DNA of 64,000 nucleotides, taken from positions 186,001-250,000 of the forward strand of contig NZ_JBHSGI010000033.1 in NCBI RefSeq assembly GCF_042654245.1, read 5' to 3'. This document shows positions 15,800 to 24,810 of the stretch, piece after piece (the first letter of the stretch is position 1; each line of letters begins with the position of its first letter). Made by a program: the position numbers and the translations under genes. Origin of the DNA: Seohaeicola_A nanhaiensis. GTDB lineage: Bacteria; Pseudomonadota; Alphaproteobacteria; Rhodobacterales; Rhodobacteraceae. The notes below the pieces were generated by a model. The model made no database searches, was not told the origin of the DNA, and saw only the letters and a program-made list of their open reading frames with translations.

Positions 15800-16909
15800 A
15801 TGGCCTTTTACCACGGACTGAAATCCTATGAAGCCGATCCCAGCTATCCCGCCAAGGCGGCCTGGATCGCGGCCCGCCTGCTGTCGCTGCGGCGCGATCT
15901 GCACGATCAGGTGCTGAAGAACCGGCGCGCCAATTCGCTGATCATCGGATCATGGAACATCCGCGCCTTCGACGATGGCGTTCCCCGGCTGGACGAGAGC
16001 TACCACTACATCGCCGAGATCGTGAACAGCTTCGACATCTGCGCGGTGCAGGAGATCAAGAGCGACCTGACCCCTTTGCAGCGGCTGGTGAAGCTGCTGG
16101 GACCCCAGTGGGAGTATTTCGTCTCGGACGTCTCCACCCACAGGGGCGGCAACTCTGAACGGATGGCTTTCCTGTATAACACCGACAAGGTGATCTTCCG
16201 CAACCTGATCGGCGAGATCGTCCTGCCGCGCGAAGAGCTGATCGCCGGCGAGCAGATCGCGCGGTCGCCCTTCTTTGCGGCGTTCCAGGCGGGGTGGTTC
16301 CGCTTTGCGCTGTGTTCGGCGCATATCATCTTCGGCGGCGAGAGCGCGGCCGAAAAGGCGCTGCGGGCACAGGAGATCGCGGCGATCACGCGGATGCTGG
16401 TGGCGCGGGCCAAGGTCGAGGATCAGGTCTATGTGCTGCTGGGCGATCTGAACATCGACACGCGAGACGGGCCGATCATGGACGCCCTGACGGCGAGCGA
16501 GATGGTGGTGCCCGAATTCCCGGCGACGAACATGGGGGGCGACAAGTTCTTCGACCAGATCGCCTTTACCGTGAAGGGCAAGGCCGAGCGCAAGACGCGA
16601 CTGCTGCGGCATGGCGTGTTCGACTGGCGGCGGTCGGTCTTCGGACCCTGGCCCGACCGCGATTTCCCACCCCAGACGGCGGCGGAGGCGGCGCTGCCGC
16701 AGCGCCGGCTGACCGATGCCGAGCAGATCGCGCATTACCTGCCGGTCACCGTGGCCGAACGGGCGAAACACGGCAAGCCGCCCTATGCGCATTTCGAGAA
16801 GAGCTATCGCGGCTGGACGACCTACGAGATGTCGGACCATCTTCCGATCTGGATCGAGATCGAAATCGACTATTCCGACGACTACCTGGCGCGCTTCCTG
16901 ACCCCCTGA
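15800..16909 (+). CDS. Endonuclease/exonuclease/phosphatase family protein
   Basis: A 369-residue protein of the EEP fold. The core begins SLIIGSWNIRAFDDG, continues DICAVQEIKSD with the metal-binding Glu, has YVLLGDLNIDTRDGP with the paired Asp/Asn, and ends in MSDHLPIWIEI with the catalytic Asp-His. All four conserved blocks of the DNase I/sphingomyelinase-like superfamily are present. Start at 15800 is set by GGAGGACA just upstream. There is no signal peptide, so it probably acts inside the cell on nucleic acid or a phosphoester. The region between GDLN and SDH carries an insertion of about 130 residues. The substrate cannot be assigned. Confidence 0.83.
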   Translation: MAFYHGLKSYEADPSYPAKAAWIAARLLSLRRDLHDQVLKNRRANSLIIGSWNIRAFDDGVPRLDESYHYIAEIVNSFDICAVQEIKSDLTPLQRLVKLLGPQWEYFVSDVSTHRGGNSERMAFLYNTDKVIFRNLIGEIVLPREELIAGEQIARSPFFAAFQAGWFRFALCSAHIIFGGESAAEKALRAQEIAAITRMLVARAKVEDQVYVLLGDLNIDTRDGPIMDALTASEMVVPEFPATNMGGDKFFDQIAFTVKGKAERKTRLLRHGVFDWRRSVFGPWPDRDFPPQTAAEAALPQRRLTDAEQIAHYLPVTVAERAKHGKPPYAHFEKSYRGWTTYEMSDHLPIWIEIEIDYSDDYLARFLTP

Positions 16910-17001
16910 GGCCCCGGCAAGGGGCGGCGCGCATGGGCGTTTTGCTCTGGTCTTGGGGGGCGGAGAGTCATAGAACCCGCCGGACTCGAATGGGGGATAT
17001 C

Positions 17002-18084
17002 ATGGCCGGGATTGCGCCGCAGCCGGGGATCATGGACATCGCGCTGTATGTCAGCGGCGAGAGTTCGATCAAAGGCCGGACGGATGTGCTGAAACTTTCG
17101 TCGAACGAGAACCCCTACGGGTGCTCGGAAAAGGCGCGCGCGGCTTATCTCGCCGCTGCCGGCGAATTGCACCGCTATCCCAATACCGACCATGCCCCGT
17201 TGCGCCGCGCGATCGGCGAGGTTCACGGGCTGGACCCCGACCGGATCATCTGCGGCGTCGGCTCGGACGAGGTTTTGCAGTTCGTGACGCAGGCCTATGC
17301 CGGGACGGGCGACGAGGTGATCACCACCGAGCACGGGTTCTCGATGTATCCGATCCTGGCGCGCGCGGTGGGCGCGGTGCCGGTGACGGTGGGCGAGCGG
17401 GAGCGCTGCATCGACGTGGACGCGATCCTGGCGGCGGTGACCGAGCGGACGCGGATCGTGTTCCTTGCCAATCCGGCCAACCCGACCGGCACGATGGTGT
17501 CCGAGGCGGATCTGGACCGGCTGGCCGAGGGGCTGAAGGACCGGGCGCTGCTTGTGCATGACGGGGCCTATGCCGAATTCGTCGAGGGTTTCGATGGCGG
17601 CGCGGGTCTGGTCGAGGCACATGACAACGTGATCATGACGCGCACATTTTCGAAGATCCACGGTCTGGGCGGGCTGCGGATCGGCTGGGGGTATGCGCGG
17701 CGCGAGGTGATCGACGTGCTGAACCGGCTGCGCCAGCCGTTCAACCTGAGTCAGGGGCAGATGGCCGCCGCCGAGGCGGCCGTGCGCGACACCGCCTTCA
17801 CGCGGTTCTGCCGCGAGGAAAATGCGCGCTGGCGGTCCTGGCTGTCGGATGCGCTGCGCCAGATGGGGATCGGCTGCGACGAGAGCCACGCGAATTTCAT
17901 CCTGGCCCGCTTCGGCGATGCCGACGAAGCCGCCGGCGCCGATGCCGCGCTGCGGGCCGAGGGGATCATCGTGCGCCGGGTCGCGGGCTATGGCCTGCCC
18001 GAGGGGCTGCGGATCACGGTGGGCGACGAAGCCGCCTGCCGCCGGGTCGTTGCCGCGCTTGCCGCCTTCCGGGGGGTGCGCTGA
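17002..18084 (+). CDS. hisC: Histidinol-phosphate/aromatic aminotransferase
   Basis: A 360-residue fold type I PLP enzyme of the HisC family. LKLSSNENPYG near the start, FLANPANPTGTM, DGAYAEF and RTFSKIHGLGGLRIGWGYA, which holds the PLP Lys, are all present. The start at 17002 follows a GGGGGAT; an in-frame ATG at 16990 adds four residues. The gene overlaps the next by one base (TGATG). Pairing with prephenate dehydrogenase suggests that it works on aromatic amino acids as well as, or rather than, histidinol phosphate. It would supply the last transamination to tyrosine or phenylalanine. The open frame upstream of 16990 is only read-through of the EEP gene. Confidence 0.9.
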   Translation: MAGIAPQPGIMDIALYVSGESSIKGRTDVLKLSSNENPYGCSEKARAAYLAAAGELHRYPNTDHAPLRRAIGEVHGLDPDRIICGVGSDEVLQFVTQAYAGTGDEVITTEHGFSMYPILARAVGAVPVTVGERERCIDVDAILAAVTERTRIVFLANPANPTGTMVSEADLDRLAEGLKDRALLVHDGAYAEFVEGFDGGAGLVEAHDNVIMTRTFSKIHGLGGLRIGWGYARREVIDVLNRLRQPFNLSQGQMAAAEAAVRDTAFTRFCREENARWRSWLSDALRQMGIGCDESHANFILARFGDADEAAGADAALRAEGIIVRRVAGYGLPEGLRITVGDEAACRRVVAALAAFRGVR

Positions 18085-19010
18085 TGGAGCAGGTGTACGA
18101 CCGGGTCGCCCTGATCGGGCTGGGCCTGATCGCCTCGTCGATGTTCTGGGCGATGAAGCGCGACGGCCAACTGGTGGGCGAGGTCGCAGGCTTTGCCCGC
18201 ACCGAGGCCACGCGCGAGACGGCGCGGCGGATTGGGCTGTGCGACGTGGTTTGCGACAGCGCGATCGAGGCGGTCAAGGACGCCGATCTGGTGGTGCTTT
18301 GCGTGCCGGTGGGCGCGATGGGGCCGGTGATGGAAGAGATCGCGCCGCATCTGAAGCCCGGCTGCACGATCACCGATGTCGGTTCGGTCAAGGGCGACGT
18401 GATCCGCACGGTCACGCCGCATCTGCCCGAGGGCGTGTTCTTCGTGCCCGGCCACCCGTTGGCCGGGACCGAGCATTCCGGCCCCGAGAGCGGCTTTGCC
18501 GAGCTGTTCGACAACCGTTGGACGCTGCTGGTGCCGGTCGAGGGCGTGCCGGATGCCGAGATCGCGCGGCTGCGCGCCTTCTGGGAACGGCTGGGCGCGA
18601 ATGTCGACCTGATGGACGCCGACCACCATGATCTGGTGCTCGCGGTGACCAGTCACACGCCGCACCTGATCGCCTATACGATGGTTGGCGTGGCTGACGA
18701 CCTGCGCCGGGTGACCGACAGCGAGGTCATCAAGTATTCGGCCGCCGGGTTCCGCGATTTCACCCGGATTGCCGCATCGGATCCGACCATGTGGCGGGAC
18801 GTGTTCCTGACCAACAAGGACGCGACGCTGGAGATCCTCGGGCGCTTCACCGAAGAGCTTTTTGCGCTGCAGCGGGCGATCCGCACCGGGGATGGCGACC
18901 ATCTGCACGCCTATTTCACCCGGACGCGCGCGATCCGGCGGGGGATCATCCAGGCCGGGCAGGATACCGCGGCGCCGGACTTTGGCCGCGTGAAGACAGG
19001 TCCGAAATGA
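18084..19010 (+). CDS. Prephenate/arogenate dehydrogenase (TyrA/TyrC type)
   Basis: A 308-residue NAD-dependent dehydrogenase. The Rossmann motif VALIGLGLIASS is near the start, DADLVVLCVPVGAMG follows, and TDVGSVKGDV and GHPLAGTEHSGPESG are the substrate-site signatures of prephenate dehydrogenases. SHTPHLIAYTMV and AAGFRDFTRIAASDP continue the helical domain. It oxidatively decarboxylates prephenate (to 4-hydroxyphenylpyruvate) or arogenate (to tyrosine). No regulatory ACT domain is present. It overlaps hisC by one base and the extensin-like gene by four bases. The choice of prephenate or arogenate as substrate is open. Confidence 0.92.
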   Translation: MEQVYDRVALIGLGLIASSMFWAMKRDGQLVGEVAGFARTEATRETARRIGLCDVVCDSAIEAVKDADLVVLCVPVGAMGPVMEEIAPHLKPGCTITDVGSVKGDVIRTVTPHLPEGVFFVPGHPLAGTEHSGPESGFAELFDNRWTLLVPVEGVPDAEIARLRAFWERLGANVDLMDADHHDLVLAVTSHTPHLIAYTMVGVADDLRRVTDSEVIKYSAAGFRDFTRIAASDPTMWRDVFLTNKDATLEILGRFTEELFALQRAIRTGDGDHLHAYFTRTRAIRRGIIQAGQDTAAPDFGRVKTGPK

Positions 19011-19855
19011 AGCGCGGGCTGGCTGCCATAGTTCTGGCGCTGGCCTCCTTGCCTGCGGCGGCGGACGCGCCGGTGAAATCGCTGCGCCCGCCCCAGCTCA
19101 CGACTGGACCGGTGGTTGAACCCACGGTGCCGGCTGTCGCGCCTGAGGTCTCGGCTGCCGAGCCCGTTGCGCAGGGGCTGGCGCGGTCGCCGCGCCCACG
19201 TGCACGGCCCGATGGGCTGGGCACGGTCACCGCCACCACCACCGCGCGGGCCTCGACCGTGCCGCTGACGCCCCAGGCCAAGGCGCGCGCAAACGCGGCG
19301 CAGGCCGACCGCAATACCGCCAGCCGGCGCGAGTTGAAGCGCAAGGGGGCGGTCTGCGGCGATCTCGACATTGTGGGTGAGGAGGTGGGCACGGTCTCGT
19401 CCGCGTCCTCTGCCTGTGGGATCAAGGATGCGGTGCGGGTGCGTTCGGTGGCCGGTGTGACGCTGAGCCAGAGCGCGCTGATGAACTGCCCCACCGCCGC
19501 CGCGCTGAAGAGCTGGGTCGTGCGGGGCGTTCAGCCCTCGTTCCGCAAGCGCGATCAGGTCGTTCAGCTGCAGGTCGCGGCGTCCTATGCCTGCCGAAGC
19601 CGCAACAACGTGAAGGGCGCGCGGGTGTCGGAACATGGCAAGGGCAATGCCATCGACATCTCGGGCTTTGTCCTGAAATCGGGCAAGGCGCTGTCGGTGC
19701 TGCACGACTATTCCAACAACGGACCGCTGGGTGCCGCCCGCCGCGCCGCCTGCGGGATTTTCGGGACGGTGCTGGGGCCGGGATCGGACCGCTATCACGC
19801 CAACCACTTCCATCTTGACACGGCCCGGTACAGGACCGGAGCATATTGCCGGTAA
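19007..19855 (+). CDS. Extensin-like C-terminal domain secreted protein
   Basis: A 282-residue protein with a clear signal peptide (MKRGLAAIVLALASLPAAADA). A Pro/Ala/Thr-rich linker of about 90 residues comes next, then the extensin-like_C domain beginning near GAVCGDLDIVGEEVG. Conserved Cys pairs, SEHGKGNAIDISGF and NHFHLD are visible in that domain. The HGxGxAxD and HFHxD pattern resembles metal-dependent peptidoglycan-acting folds such as the D-Ala-D-Ala peptidase/LAS type, so a cell-wall role in the periplasm is plausible. It overlaps tyrA by ATGA but has no obvious tie to tyrosine synthesis. Domain recognition is good; enzymatic function is inferred. Confidence 0.85.
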   Translation: MKRGLAAIVLALASLPAAADAPVKSLRPPQLTTGPVVEPTVPAVAPEVSAAEPVAQGLARSPRPRARPDGLGTVTATTTARASTVPLTPQAKARANAAQADRNTASRRELKRKGAVCGDLDIVGEEVGTVSSASSACGIKDAVRVRSVAGVTLSQSALMNCPTAAALKSWVVRGVQPSFRKRDQVVQLQVAASYACRSRNNVKGARVSEHGKGNAIDISGFVLKSGKALSVLHDYSNNGPLGAARRAACGIFGTVLGPGSDRYHANHFHLDTARYRTGAYCR

Positions 19856-19894
19856 AATACTGATATCATGCAGGGATGCGAGGAAGATGACATC

Positions 19895-20425
19895 GTGACC
19901 ATGTGGGTCTTCGGCTATGGGTCGCTGTTGTGGAATCCGGGCTTCGAGGTGGCCGACCGGGCACTGGCGACCCTGGACGGCTATGCGCGGTCCTTCTGCA
20001 TGCGGTCGATCCATCACCGGGGCACGGAGGAGGCGCCGGGCCTGGTGCTGGCGCTGGACAAGGTGCCGGGCGCGGCCTGTGTCGGCGTTGCCATGGCGGT
20101 GGCGCCGGGGCTGGAGGGCGAGACCATCGGCTATCTCCGTGACCGCGAGCTGATCTCTTCCGCTTATCTGGAGAAGAACCTGACCGTGCGGCTGGACGAC
20201 GGGCGCAGCGTGAATGCTGTGACCTATGTAATCGACCCCAATCACGATCAATATTGCGGCGGGCTGGATCTGGAAACGCAGGCGCAGATCATCGCCAAAG
20301 CGGTGGGCGGGCGCGGGCCGAACCACGAGTATCTGTTCAACACCACCGACCATCTTGCCACGCTGGGCCTGCCCGACGAGGACCTCGAATGGCTGGCCGA
20401 GCGGGTGCGGAAGCTGATGGCATAA
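19895..20425 (+). CDS. Glutathione-specific gamma-glutamylcyclotransferase (ChaC)
   Basis: A 176-residue ChaC-like protein. VFGYGSLLWNPGF is the glycine-loop signature at the N-terminus, IHHRGTEEAPGLVLAL follows, and YLRDRE carries the catalytic Glu. The enzyme releases 5-oxoproline and Cys-Gly from glutathione. I use the GTG at 19895, eight bases after AGGAAG. An ATG at 19901 and one at 19868 are in frame, but 19868 has no ribosome site. The gene follows the extensin-like gene by about 40 bases on the same strand and may share its transcript. Confidence 0.9.
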   Translation: MTMWVFGYGSLLWNPGFEVADRALATLDGYARSFCMRSIHHRGTEEAPGLVLALDKVPGAACVGVAMAVAPGLEGETIGYLRDRELISSAYLEKNLTVRLDDGRSVNAVTYVIDPNHDQYCGGLDLETQAQIIAKAVGGRGPNHEYLFNTTDHLATLGLPDEDLEWLAERVRKLMA

Positions 20426-20477
20426 AGCCTTGGCGTTCCACCAGTTACTTATATAGACTCGGGCAAGAGCAGAAAAC

Positions 20478-21686
20478 GTGTCGGGATCGCAGCGCATGGC
20501 GCCGTCAGACAGCAAGACCAGGCCGCAGTTCTCGCAGCCGTTTCAGCAACTGCTGTTCATGACCATCGCCGCGGGTCTGGCCTCGGCCGGTGCCATCCTC
20601 GCGTTGCCTTTCGTGCTGCCTGTGTTCCTGTCGAACCTCTGGCTGAACGGCTTCATCGCCATCGTCTTCCTCTTCGGCGTGCTGGCCTGCTTCTGGCAGG
20701 TGTTCCAGCTGATGGGCTCGGTCCGCTGGATCGAGGGCTTTGCCAATGACGACAGCGAGACGGTCAACCGGCCGACCCGCCTGCTGGCGCCCCTGGCCTC
20801 GCTGCTGCGCTCGCGCGGGGCGCGGATGCAGCTGTCGTCCTCTTCGACGCGGTCGATCCTCGATTCCGTCGCCACACGGATCGACGAGGCGCGCGAGATC
20901 ACGCGGTATCTGGGCAGCCTGCTGATCTTCCTCGGGCTTCTGGGGACCTTCTATGGCCTTGCCACGACGGTTCCGGCGGTGGTCGACACGATCCGCAGCC
21001 TGTCGCCGCAGGAGGGCGAGAACAGCATTTCCGTCTTCAACCGGCTGATGGGCGGGCTGGAGGCGCAGCTGGGCGGCATGGGGACGGCGTTTTCCTCGTC
21101 GCTGCTGGGGCTGGCCGGATCGCTGATCGTCGGGCTGCTGGAACTGTTCGCCGGGCACGGCCAGAACCGGTTCTATCGGGAGCTGGAGGAGTGGCTGTCG
21201 TCGATCACCCGGGTCGGGTTTTCCTCAGGCGAGGAGGGCGGGACCGATACCAGCGCGATCTCGGGCGTGATGGACAGCATGGCCGAGCAGATGGAAGCGT
21301 TGCAGCAGATGTTCACCCAGTCCGACGCGGCGCGCGCCGGAGTGGACCGCAAGCTGAGCGACCTGATCGACGTGATCTCGGTCATGAACGACCGGCAGGA
21401 GCAGAACGAGAGCATCAGCTCGGCGCTGGACCGGGTGGCGCTGGGGCAGGAGACGCTGATCGAGCTGATGCGCCAGCAGGGACCGGGCGAGGGGATGGAC
21501 GCGGAAAGCCGGATGCGGCTGCGCTCGATCGACGTGCAGATGCTGCGCATTCTCGAGGAAATCTCGGCCGGCCGGCAGGAAAGCATGGCCGAACTGCGCA
21601 AGGATATCGACCTGCTGGTCAAGGCACTCGGCCGGCCACGGGAGACGGCGCGCCCGGCGCGGATGCGCGCGGGCGAGCAGGAGTAG
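20478..21686 (+). CDS. MotA/TolQ/ExbB-like proton channel subunit
   Basis: A 402-residue membrane protein. Transmembrane helices lie at about 25-48, 52-75, 140-165 and 200-222. The last two (SLLIFLGLLGTFYGLATTVP and GMGTAFSSSLLGLAGSLIVG) carry the MotA/ExbB signature. A C-terminal cytoplasmic tail of about 180 residues follows, with helical Met/Gln/Arg-rich segments. The start is a GTG at 20478, with an ATG at 20496 as an alternative. It lies three bases before a MotB-like gene, so the two form a stator-like pair. It is not next to flagellar, Tol or TonB genes, so the driven partner is unknown. I infer use of the proton gradient to move or brace something in the envelope. Confidence 0.85.
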   Translation: MSGSQRMAPSDSKTRPQFSQPFQQLLFMTIAAGLASAGAILALPFVLPVFLSNLWLNGFIAIVFLFGVLACFWQVFQLMGSVRWIEGFANDDSETVNRPTRLLAPLASLLRSRGARMQLSSSSTRSILDSVATRIDEAREITRYLGSLLIFLGLLGTFYGLATTVPAVVDTIRSLSPQEGENSISVFNRLMGGLEAQLGGMGTAFSSSLLGLAGSLIVGLLELFAGHGQNRFYRELEEWLSSITRVGFSSGEEGGTDTSAISGVMDSMAEQMEALQQMFTQSDAARAGVDRKLSDLIDVISVMNDRQEQNESISSALDRVALGQETLIELMRQQGPGEGMDAESRMRLRSIDVQMLRILEEISAGRQESMAELRKDIDLLVKALGRPRETARPARMRAGEQE

Positions 21687-21689
21687 TCC

Positions 21690-24269
21690 ATGGCCCTGTC
21701 GCGGCGCACCGGCAACCGCTTTCAGGGTTCGATCTGGCCCGGCTTCGTCGATGCGATGACCGGCCTGCTGCTGGTGATGATGTTCGTTCTGACGATCTTC
21801 ATGATCGTCCAGTTCACCCTGCGCGAGACGATCTCGGGGCAGGAAACGGAACTGAACAACCTGTCGGACGAGATCGAGGCGCTGGCCAGCGCGCTGGGGC
21901 TGGAACAGCGCAAGTCGAACCAGCTGCAGGCGCGGATGGGCGCGCTGAACGCGACGCTGGGCGACACCCAGAGCGATCTGGAAGCGGCACAGTCGCAGAT
22001 TGCCAACCAGACGGCGCTGATCGCCTCGCTGACCGCGAAGACCGAGACGCAGGATGCTGCGCTGAGCGAGGCCAAGACGCAGATCACTGCCTTCGAGGCG
22101 CAGGTGGCGACGCTGATCGCCAGCCGCGATCAGGCGCTGGAGAATATCGCCGGGCTGGAGCGCGAGCGGGGCGATCTTATTTCCGAGCGGGACGCATTGA
22201 ACGCCGCGCTGGCGCAGAGCCGGACCGAGATAGACGCCCAGACCGAGGCCGCGCGGCTGGATGCGGCCAAGCGCGAGGCGCTGGAGGCGCTGGTGGCGGA
22301 TCTGAAGCGGGACAGTGCCGCCCAGTCGGATCAGGTGGCCGCGCTGGAACAGAAGCTGAGCGCCGAGGAAGCCGCCCGGCTGACCGAGGCCGCCGCCGCC
22401 GAGGCGCTGCGCAAGCGGCTGGAGAATGCCGATGCGGAACTGACCGCGATGACGCTGGCGCTGGAGAAGCAGCGGCAGGAGGCGGAGGACACGCTGACCC
22501 TGCTGGCCGCTGCGGACGCGGTGAAGAAAGAGCTGGATGCCAAATTGGCCGAAGCGCTGGACAAGCTGGATCAGGCGAACGCCCAGGCGCAGGAGCGCGA
22601 CATTCTGGCCGAGCGGCTGACGCGCGTTCTGGCGCAGATGGAGGCGAGCCAGGCCGAGAGCAGCCAGTCGATGAGCGCGCTGGAGGCCGAGCTGGAGCGG
22701 ATCCGGGTGGATGCCGACCGCTCGCGCGCCAATCTGAGCGCTGAACTCGCGGCGGTGCAGGCGCGCTCGCAGGAGGCGCGGACGGCGCTGGAGGCGGAGC
22801 TCGCGGACGCCCGCACCGAGGCAGAAGCGGCACGCGCCACCCTGGCCGAGACCGAGGCGGGCGCCGCCCGGACCCGCGCCGCGCTGGAGGCCGAGCTGGC
22901 CCGGCAGCGGTCGCAAAGCGTGCAGACCGAGACGGATTTCCAGGCGGAACTGGCCCGGGTGCAGTCCGAAAGCGCCGAAGCGCGCCGGACGCTGGAAGCG
23001 CAGCTGGCCGATGCGCAGGCCGCCGCCGCCGAGCGCGAACAGGCGTTGCAGCGCGATCTGGATGCCGCCCGCAGTGCGGCGGCCGAGACCGAGGCGGGTC
23101 TGCGCGCCGAACTCTCGGCGCTGCGGGCCGATGCCGAGACCAGCGCCCGCGATCTGCAGGGCGCGCTGAGCCGGGCCGAGAGCGACGCCGCCGGCAAGAT
23201 TGCCGCGCTGGAGGCGCAGCTGGCCCGCGCACAGGAGGACTTGAAAGCGGCGCAGGCGTCCGCCGCCTCGACCGCCGAAGATCGCGCCTCGGTCGAGGCG
23301 CGGTTGCTGAGCGCGCTGGAATCGCTGGAAAAGGCGCAGGCCGCGGCGAGCGACCAGGAGGTGCTGCGCGCCCGGCTGCTGGCCGCGCTCGCCGCGCAGC
23401 AGAGCGCGGAATCGGCGGTCGCCGAGCGGCAGAGCGAGGCCGAGCGCCGGGCCGCCCTGCTGGAACAGGCGCATCAGGCCCTGTCGGAACAGGAGCTGAA
23501 ATCGGAGGCCGCGCGCCGCGAGGCGGCGTTGCTGAACCAGCAGGTTGCCGCGCTACGCACCCAGCTGGGCCAGTTGCAGGCGCTGCTGGACGATTACGCC
23601 GAGCGCGACGCGGCGGCCAAGGTGCAGATCCAGAACCTGGGCACGGACCTGAACGCGGCGCTGGCACGGGCCGCCGCCGAGGAGCGCCGCCGCCGGATGC
23701 TGGAAGAGACCGAGCGAAAGCGGCTGGAGGAAGAGGCGAAAAAGCTGGCGCAGGAGGCCGAAGAGGCCCGGATCGCCGCCCTGACCGCGCAGACCCAGGC
23801 GAAGGATCTGGAGAAATATCGCTCGGACTTCTTCGGGCGGTTGCGTGACGTGCTGGGCGGGCAGGAAGGCGTGCGGATCGAGGGCGACCGGTTTGTCTTT
23901 TCCTCGGAAGTGCTGTTCCCGCCGGGCGAGGCGAGCCTGTCGCCGGCGGGCGAGGTGGAGATCGCCAAGGTGGCGCGCATCCTGCGGACGGTCGCCAGCG
24001 AGATCCCGCCCGAAATCAACTGGGTGATCCGGGTGGACGGGCATACCGACAACACGCCGCTGGGGGGCGCCGGGAAATACTCGGACAACTGGGAACTGAG
24101 CCAGGGCCGGGCGCTGTCGGTGGTCAAATTCATGATCTCGTCGCTGGGCATCCCGCCGGACCGGCTGGCCGCCAACGGGTTTGGCGAATACCAGCCCATC
24201 AACCCGGCCGACACGCCCGAGGCGCGCGCGCAGAACCGGCGGATCGAGATCAAGCTGACGGAGAAATAG
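21690..24269 (+). CDS. MotB/OmpA-like protein with very long coiled-coil spacer
   Basis: An 859-residue protein. A single transmembrane helix near residues 22-44 begins FVDAMTGLLLVMMF, with Asp21 in the place of the proton-carrying MotB Asp. About 650 residues of Ala/Glu/Arg/Gln-rich coiled coil follow. The C-terminus is an OmpA-like peptidoglycan-binding domain with FSSEVLFPPGEASLSPAG, VDGHTDNTPLGG, NWELSQGRALSV and AQNRRIEIKL. It has an AGGAG ribosome site and starts three bases after the MotA-like gene. The length of the coil is far beyond flagellar MotB and would span a large periplasmic distance or form a filament. The motor partner is unknown. Confidence 0.88.
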   Translation: MALSRRTGNRFQGSIWPGFVDAMTGLLLVMMFVLTIFMIVQFTLRETISGQETELNNLSDEIEALASALGLEQRKSNQLQARMGALNATLGDTQSDLEAAQSQIANQTALIASLTAKTETQDAALSEAKTQITAFEAQVATLIASRDQALENIAGLERERGDLISERDALNAALAQSRTEIDAQTEAARLDAAKREALEALVADLKRDSAAQSDQVAALEQKLSAEEAARLTEAAAAEALRKRLENADAELTAMTLALEKQRQEAEDTLTLLAAADAVKKELDAKLAEALDKLDQANAQAQERDILAERLTRVLAQMEASQAESSQSMSALEAELERIRVDADRSRANLSAELAAVQARSQEARTALEAELADARTEAEAARATLAETEAGAARTRAALEAELARQRSQSVQTETDFQAELARVQSESAEARRTLEAQLADAQAAAAEREQALQRDLDAARSAAAETEAGLRAELSALRADAETSARDLQGALSRAESDAAGKIAALEAQLARAQEDLKAAQASAASTAEDRASVEARLLSALESLEKAQAAASDQEVLRARLLAALAAQQSAESAVAERQSEAERRAALLEQAHQALSEQELKSEAARREAALLNQQVAALRTQLGQLQALLDDYAERDAAAKVQIQNLGTDLNAALARAAAEERRRRMLEETERKRLEEEAKKLAQEAEEARIAALTAQTQAKDLEKYRSDFFGRLRDVLGGQEGVRIEGDRFVFSSEVLFPPGEASLSPAGEVEIAKVARILRTVASEIPPEINWVIRVDGHTDNTPLGGAGKYSDNWELSQGRALSVVKFMISSLGIPPDRLAANGFGEYQPINPADTPEARAQNRRIEIKLTEK

Positions 24270-24384
24270 TAAGAATTGTGCGAATCCGCACAGAACCCGT
24301 TTGACGGTGGGCCTGCCGAACTGGGGGCCGGTTTGTTAAGTGAGCGCGAAGCCGCGGTGCGGCATATCCATTCAGGAGCTTGAA

Positions 24385-24810
24385 ATGACGTCTTTCGTTA
24401 CACTGATCCAGACCCTTGCCGCGCCGGTCGGGCGGGTCCTTCTGTCGGCGATCTTCCTGATCTCCGGTCTGCAGAAGATCAACGGCTATGCCGACACCCA
24501 GGGCTATATGGAGGCAATGGGTGTGCCCGGCGCGCTCTTGCCGCTGGTCATCGCCGTCGAGGTGCTGGGCGCGCTTGCGATCATCGTCGGCTGGCACGCG
24601 CGGCTGGCGGCCTTTCTCGTCGGCGGCTTCGCGGTGATCTCGGGCTATCTCTTCCACTATGTGCCGAGCCTGGGGCTGGAAGGCATGGAAGCGCAGATGC
24701 AGATGATCGGGTTCATGAAAAACCTGTCGATCGCAGGCGGCATGGGCATGATCGTCGCGCTGGGCGCCGGGCCGTATTCGCTGGACAACCGCAAGGTCAG
24801 CGCAGGCTGA
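24385..24810 (+). CDS. DoxX family membrane protein
   Basis: A 141-residue protein with four hydrophobic segments. RVLLSAIFLISGLQKINGY near the start and VIAVEVLGALAIIVGWHARLAA are typical of DoxX/YphA. AGGAG lies just before the ATG at 24385; an earlier in-frame Met at 24340 lacks this. DoxX-like proteins are small inner-membrane proteins of uncertain function, some tied to thiol or oxidative stress handling. The gene is convergent with, and overlaps by 14 bases, the M23 peptidase gene. The 115-base gap before it carries a small GTGCG/CGCAC hairpin at 24278-24291 that could end the MotB-like transcript. Confidence 0.85.
   Translation: MTSFVTLIQTLAAPVGRVLLSAIFLISGLQKINGYADTQGYMEAMGVPGALLPLVIAVEVLGALAIIVGWHARLAAFLVGGFAVISGYLFHYVPSLGLEGMEAQMQMIGFMKNLSIAGGMGMIVALGAGPYSLDNRKVSAG

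Noticed and set aside
16294..17001. A much longer N-terminus for hisC
   Set aside because: The open frame runs through the EEP nuclease gene out of phase. The conserved HisC start is MAGIAPQPG or four residues earlier.
20478..24269. A Zorya anti-phage system (ZorA/ZorB)
   Set aside because: ZorA carries the long tail on the MotA-like subunit, and ZorC/ZorD or ZorE should lie next to the pair. Here the coil is on the MotB-like subunit and the next genes are DoxX and an M23 peptidase.
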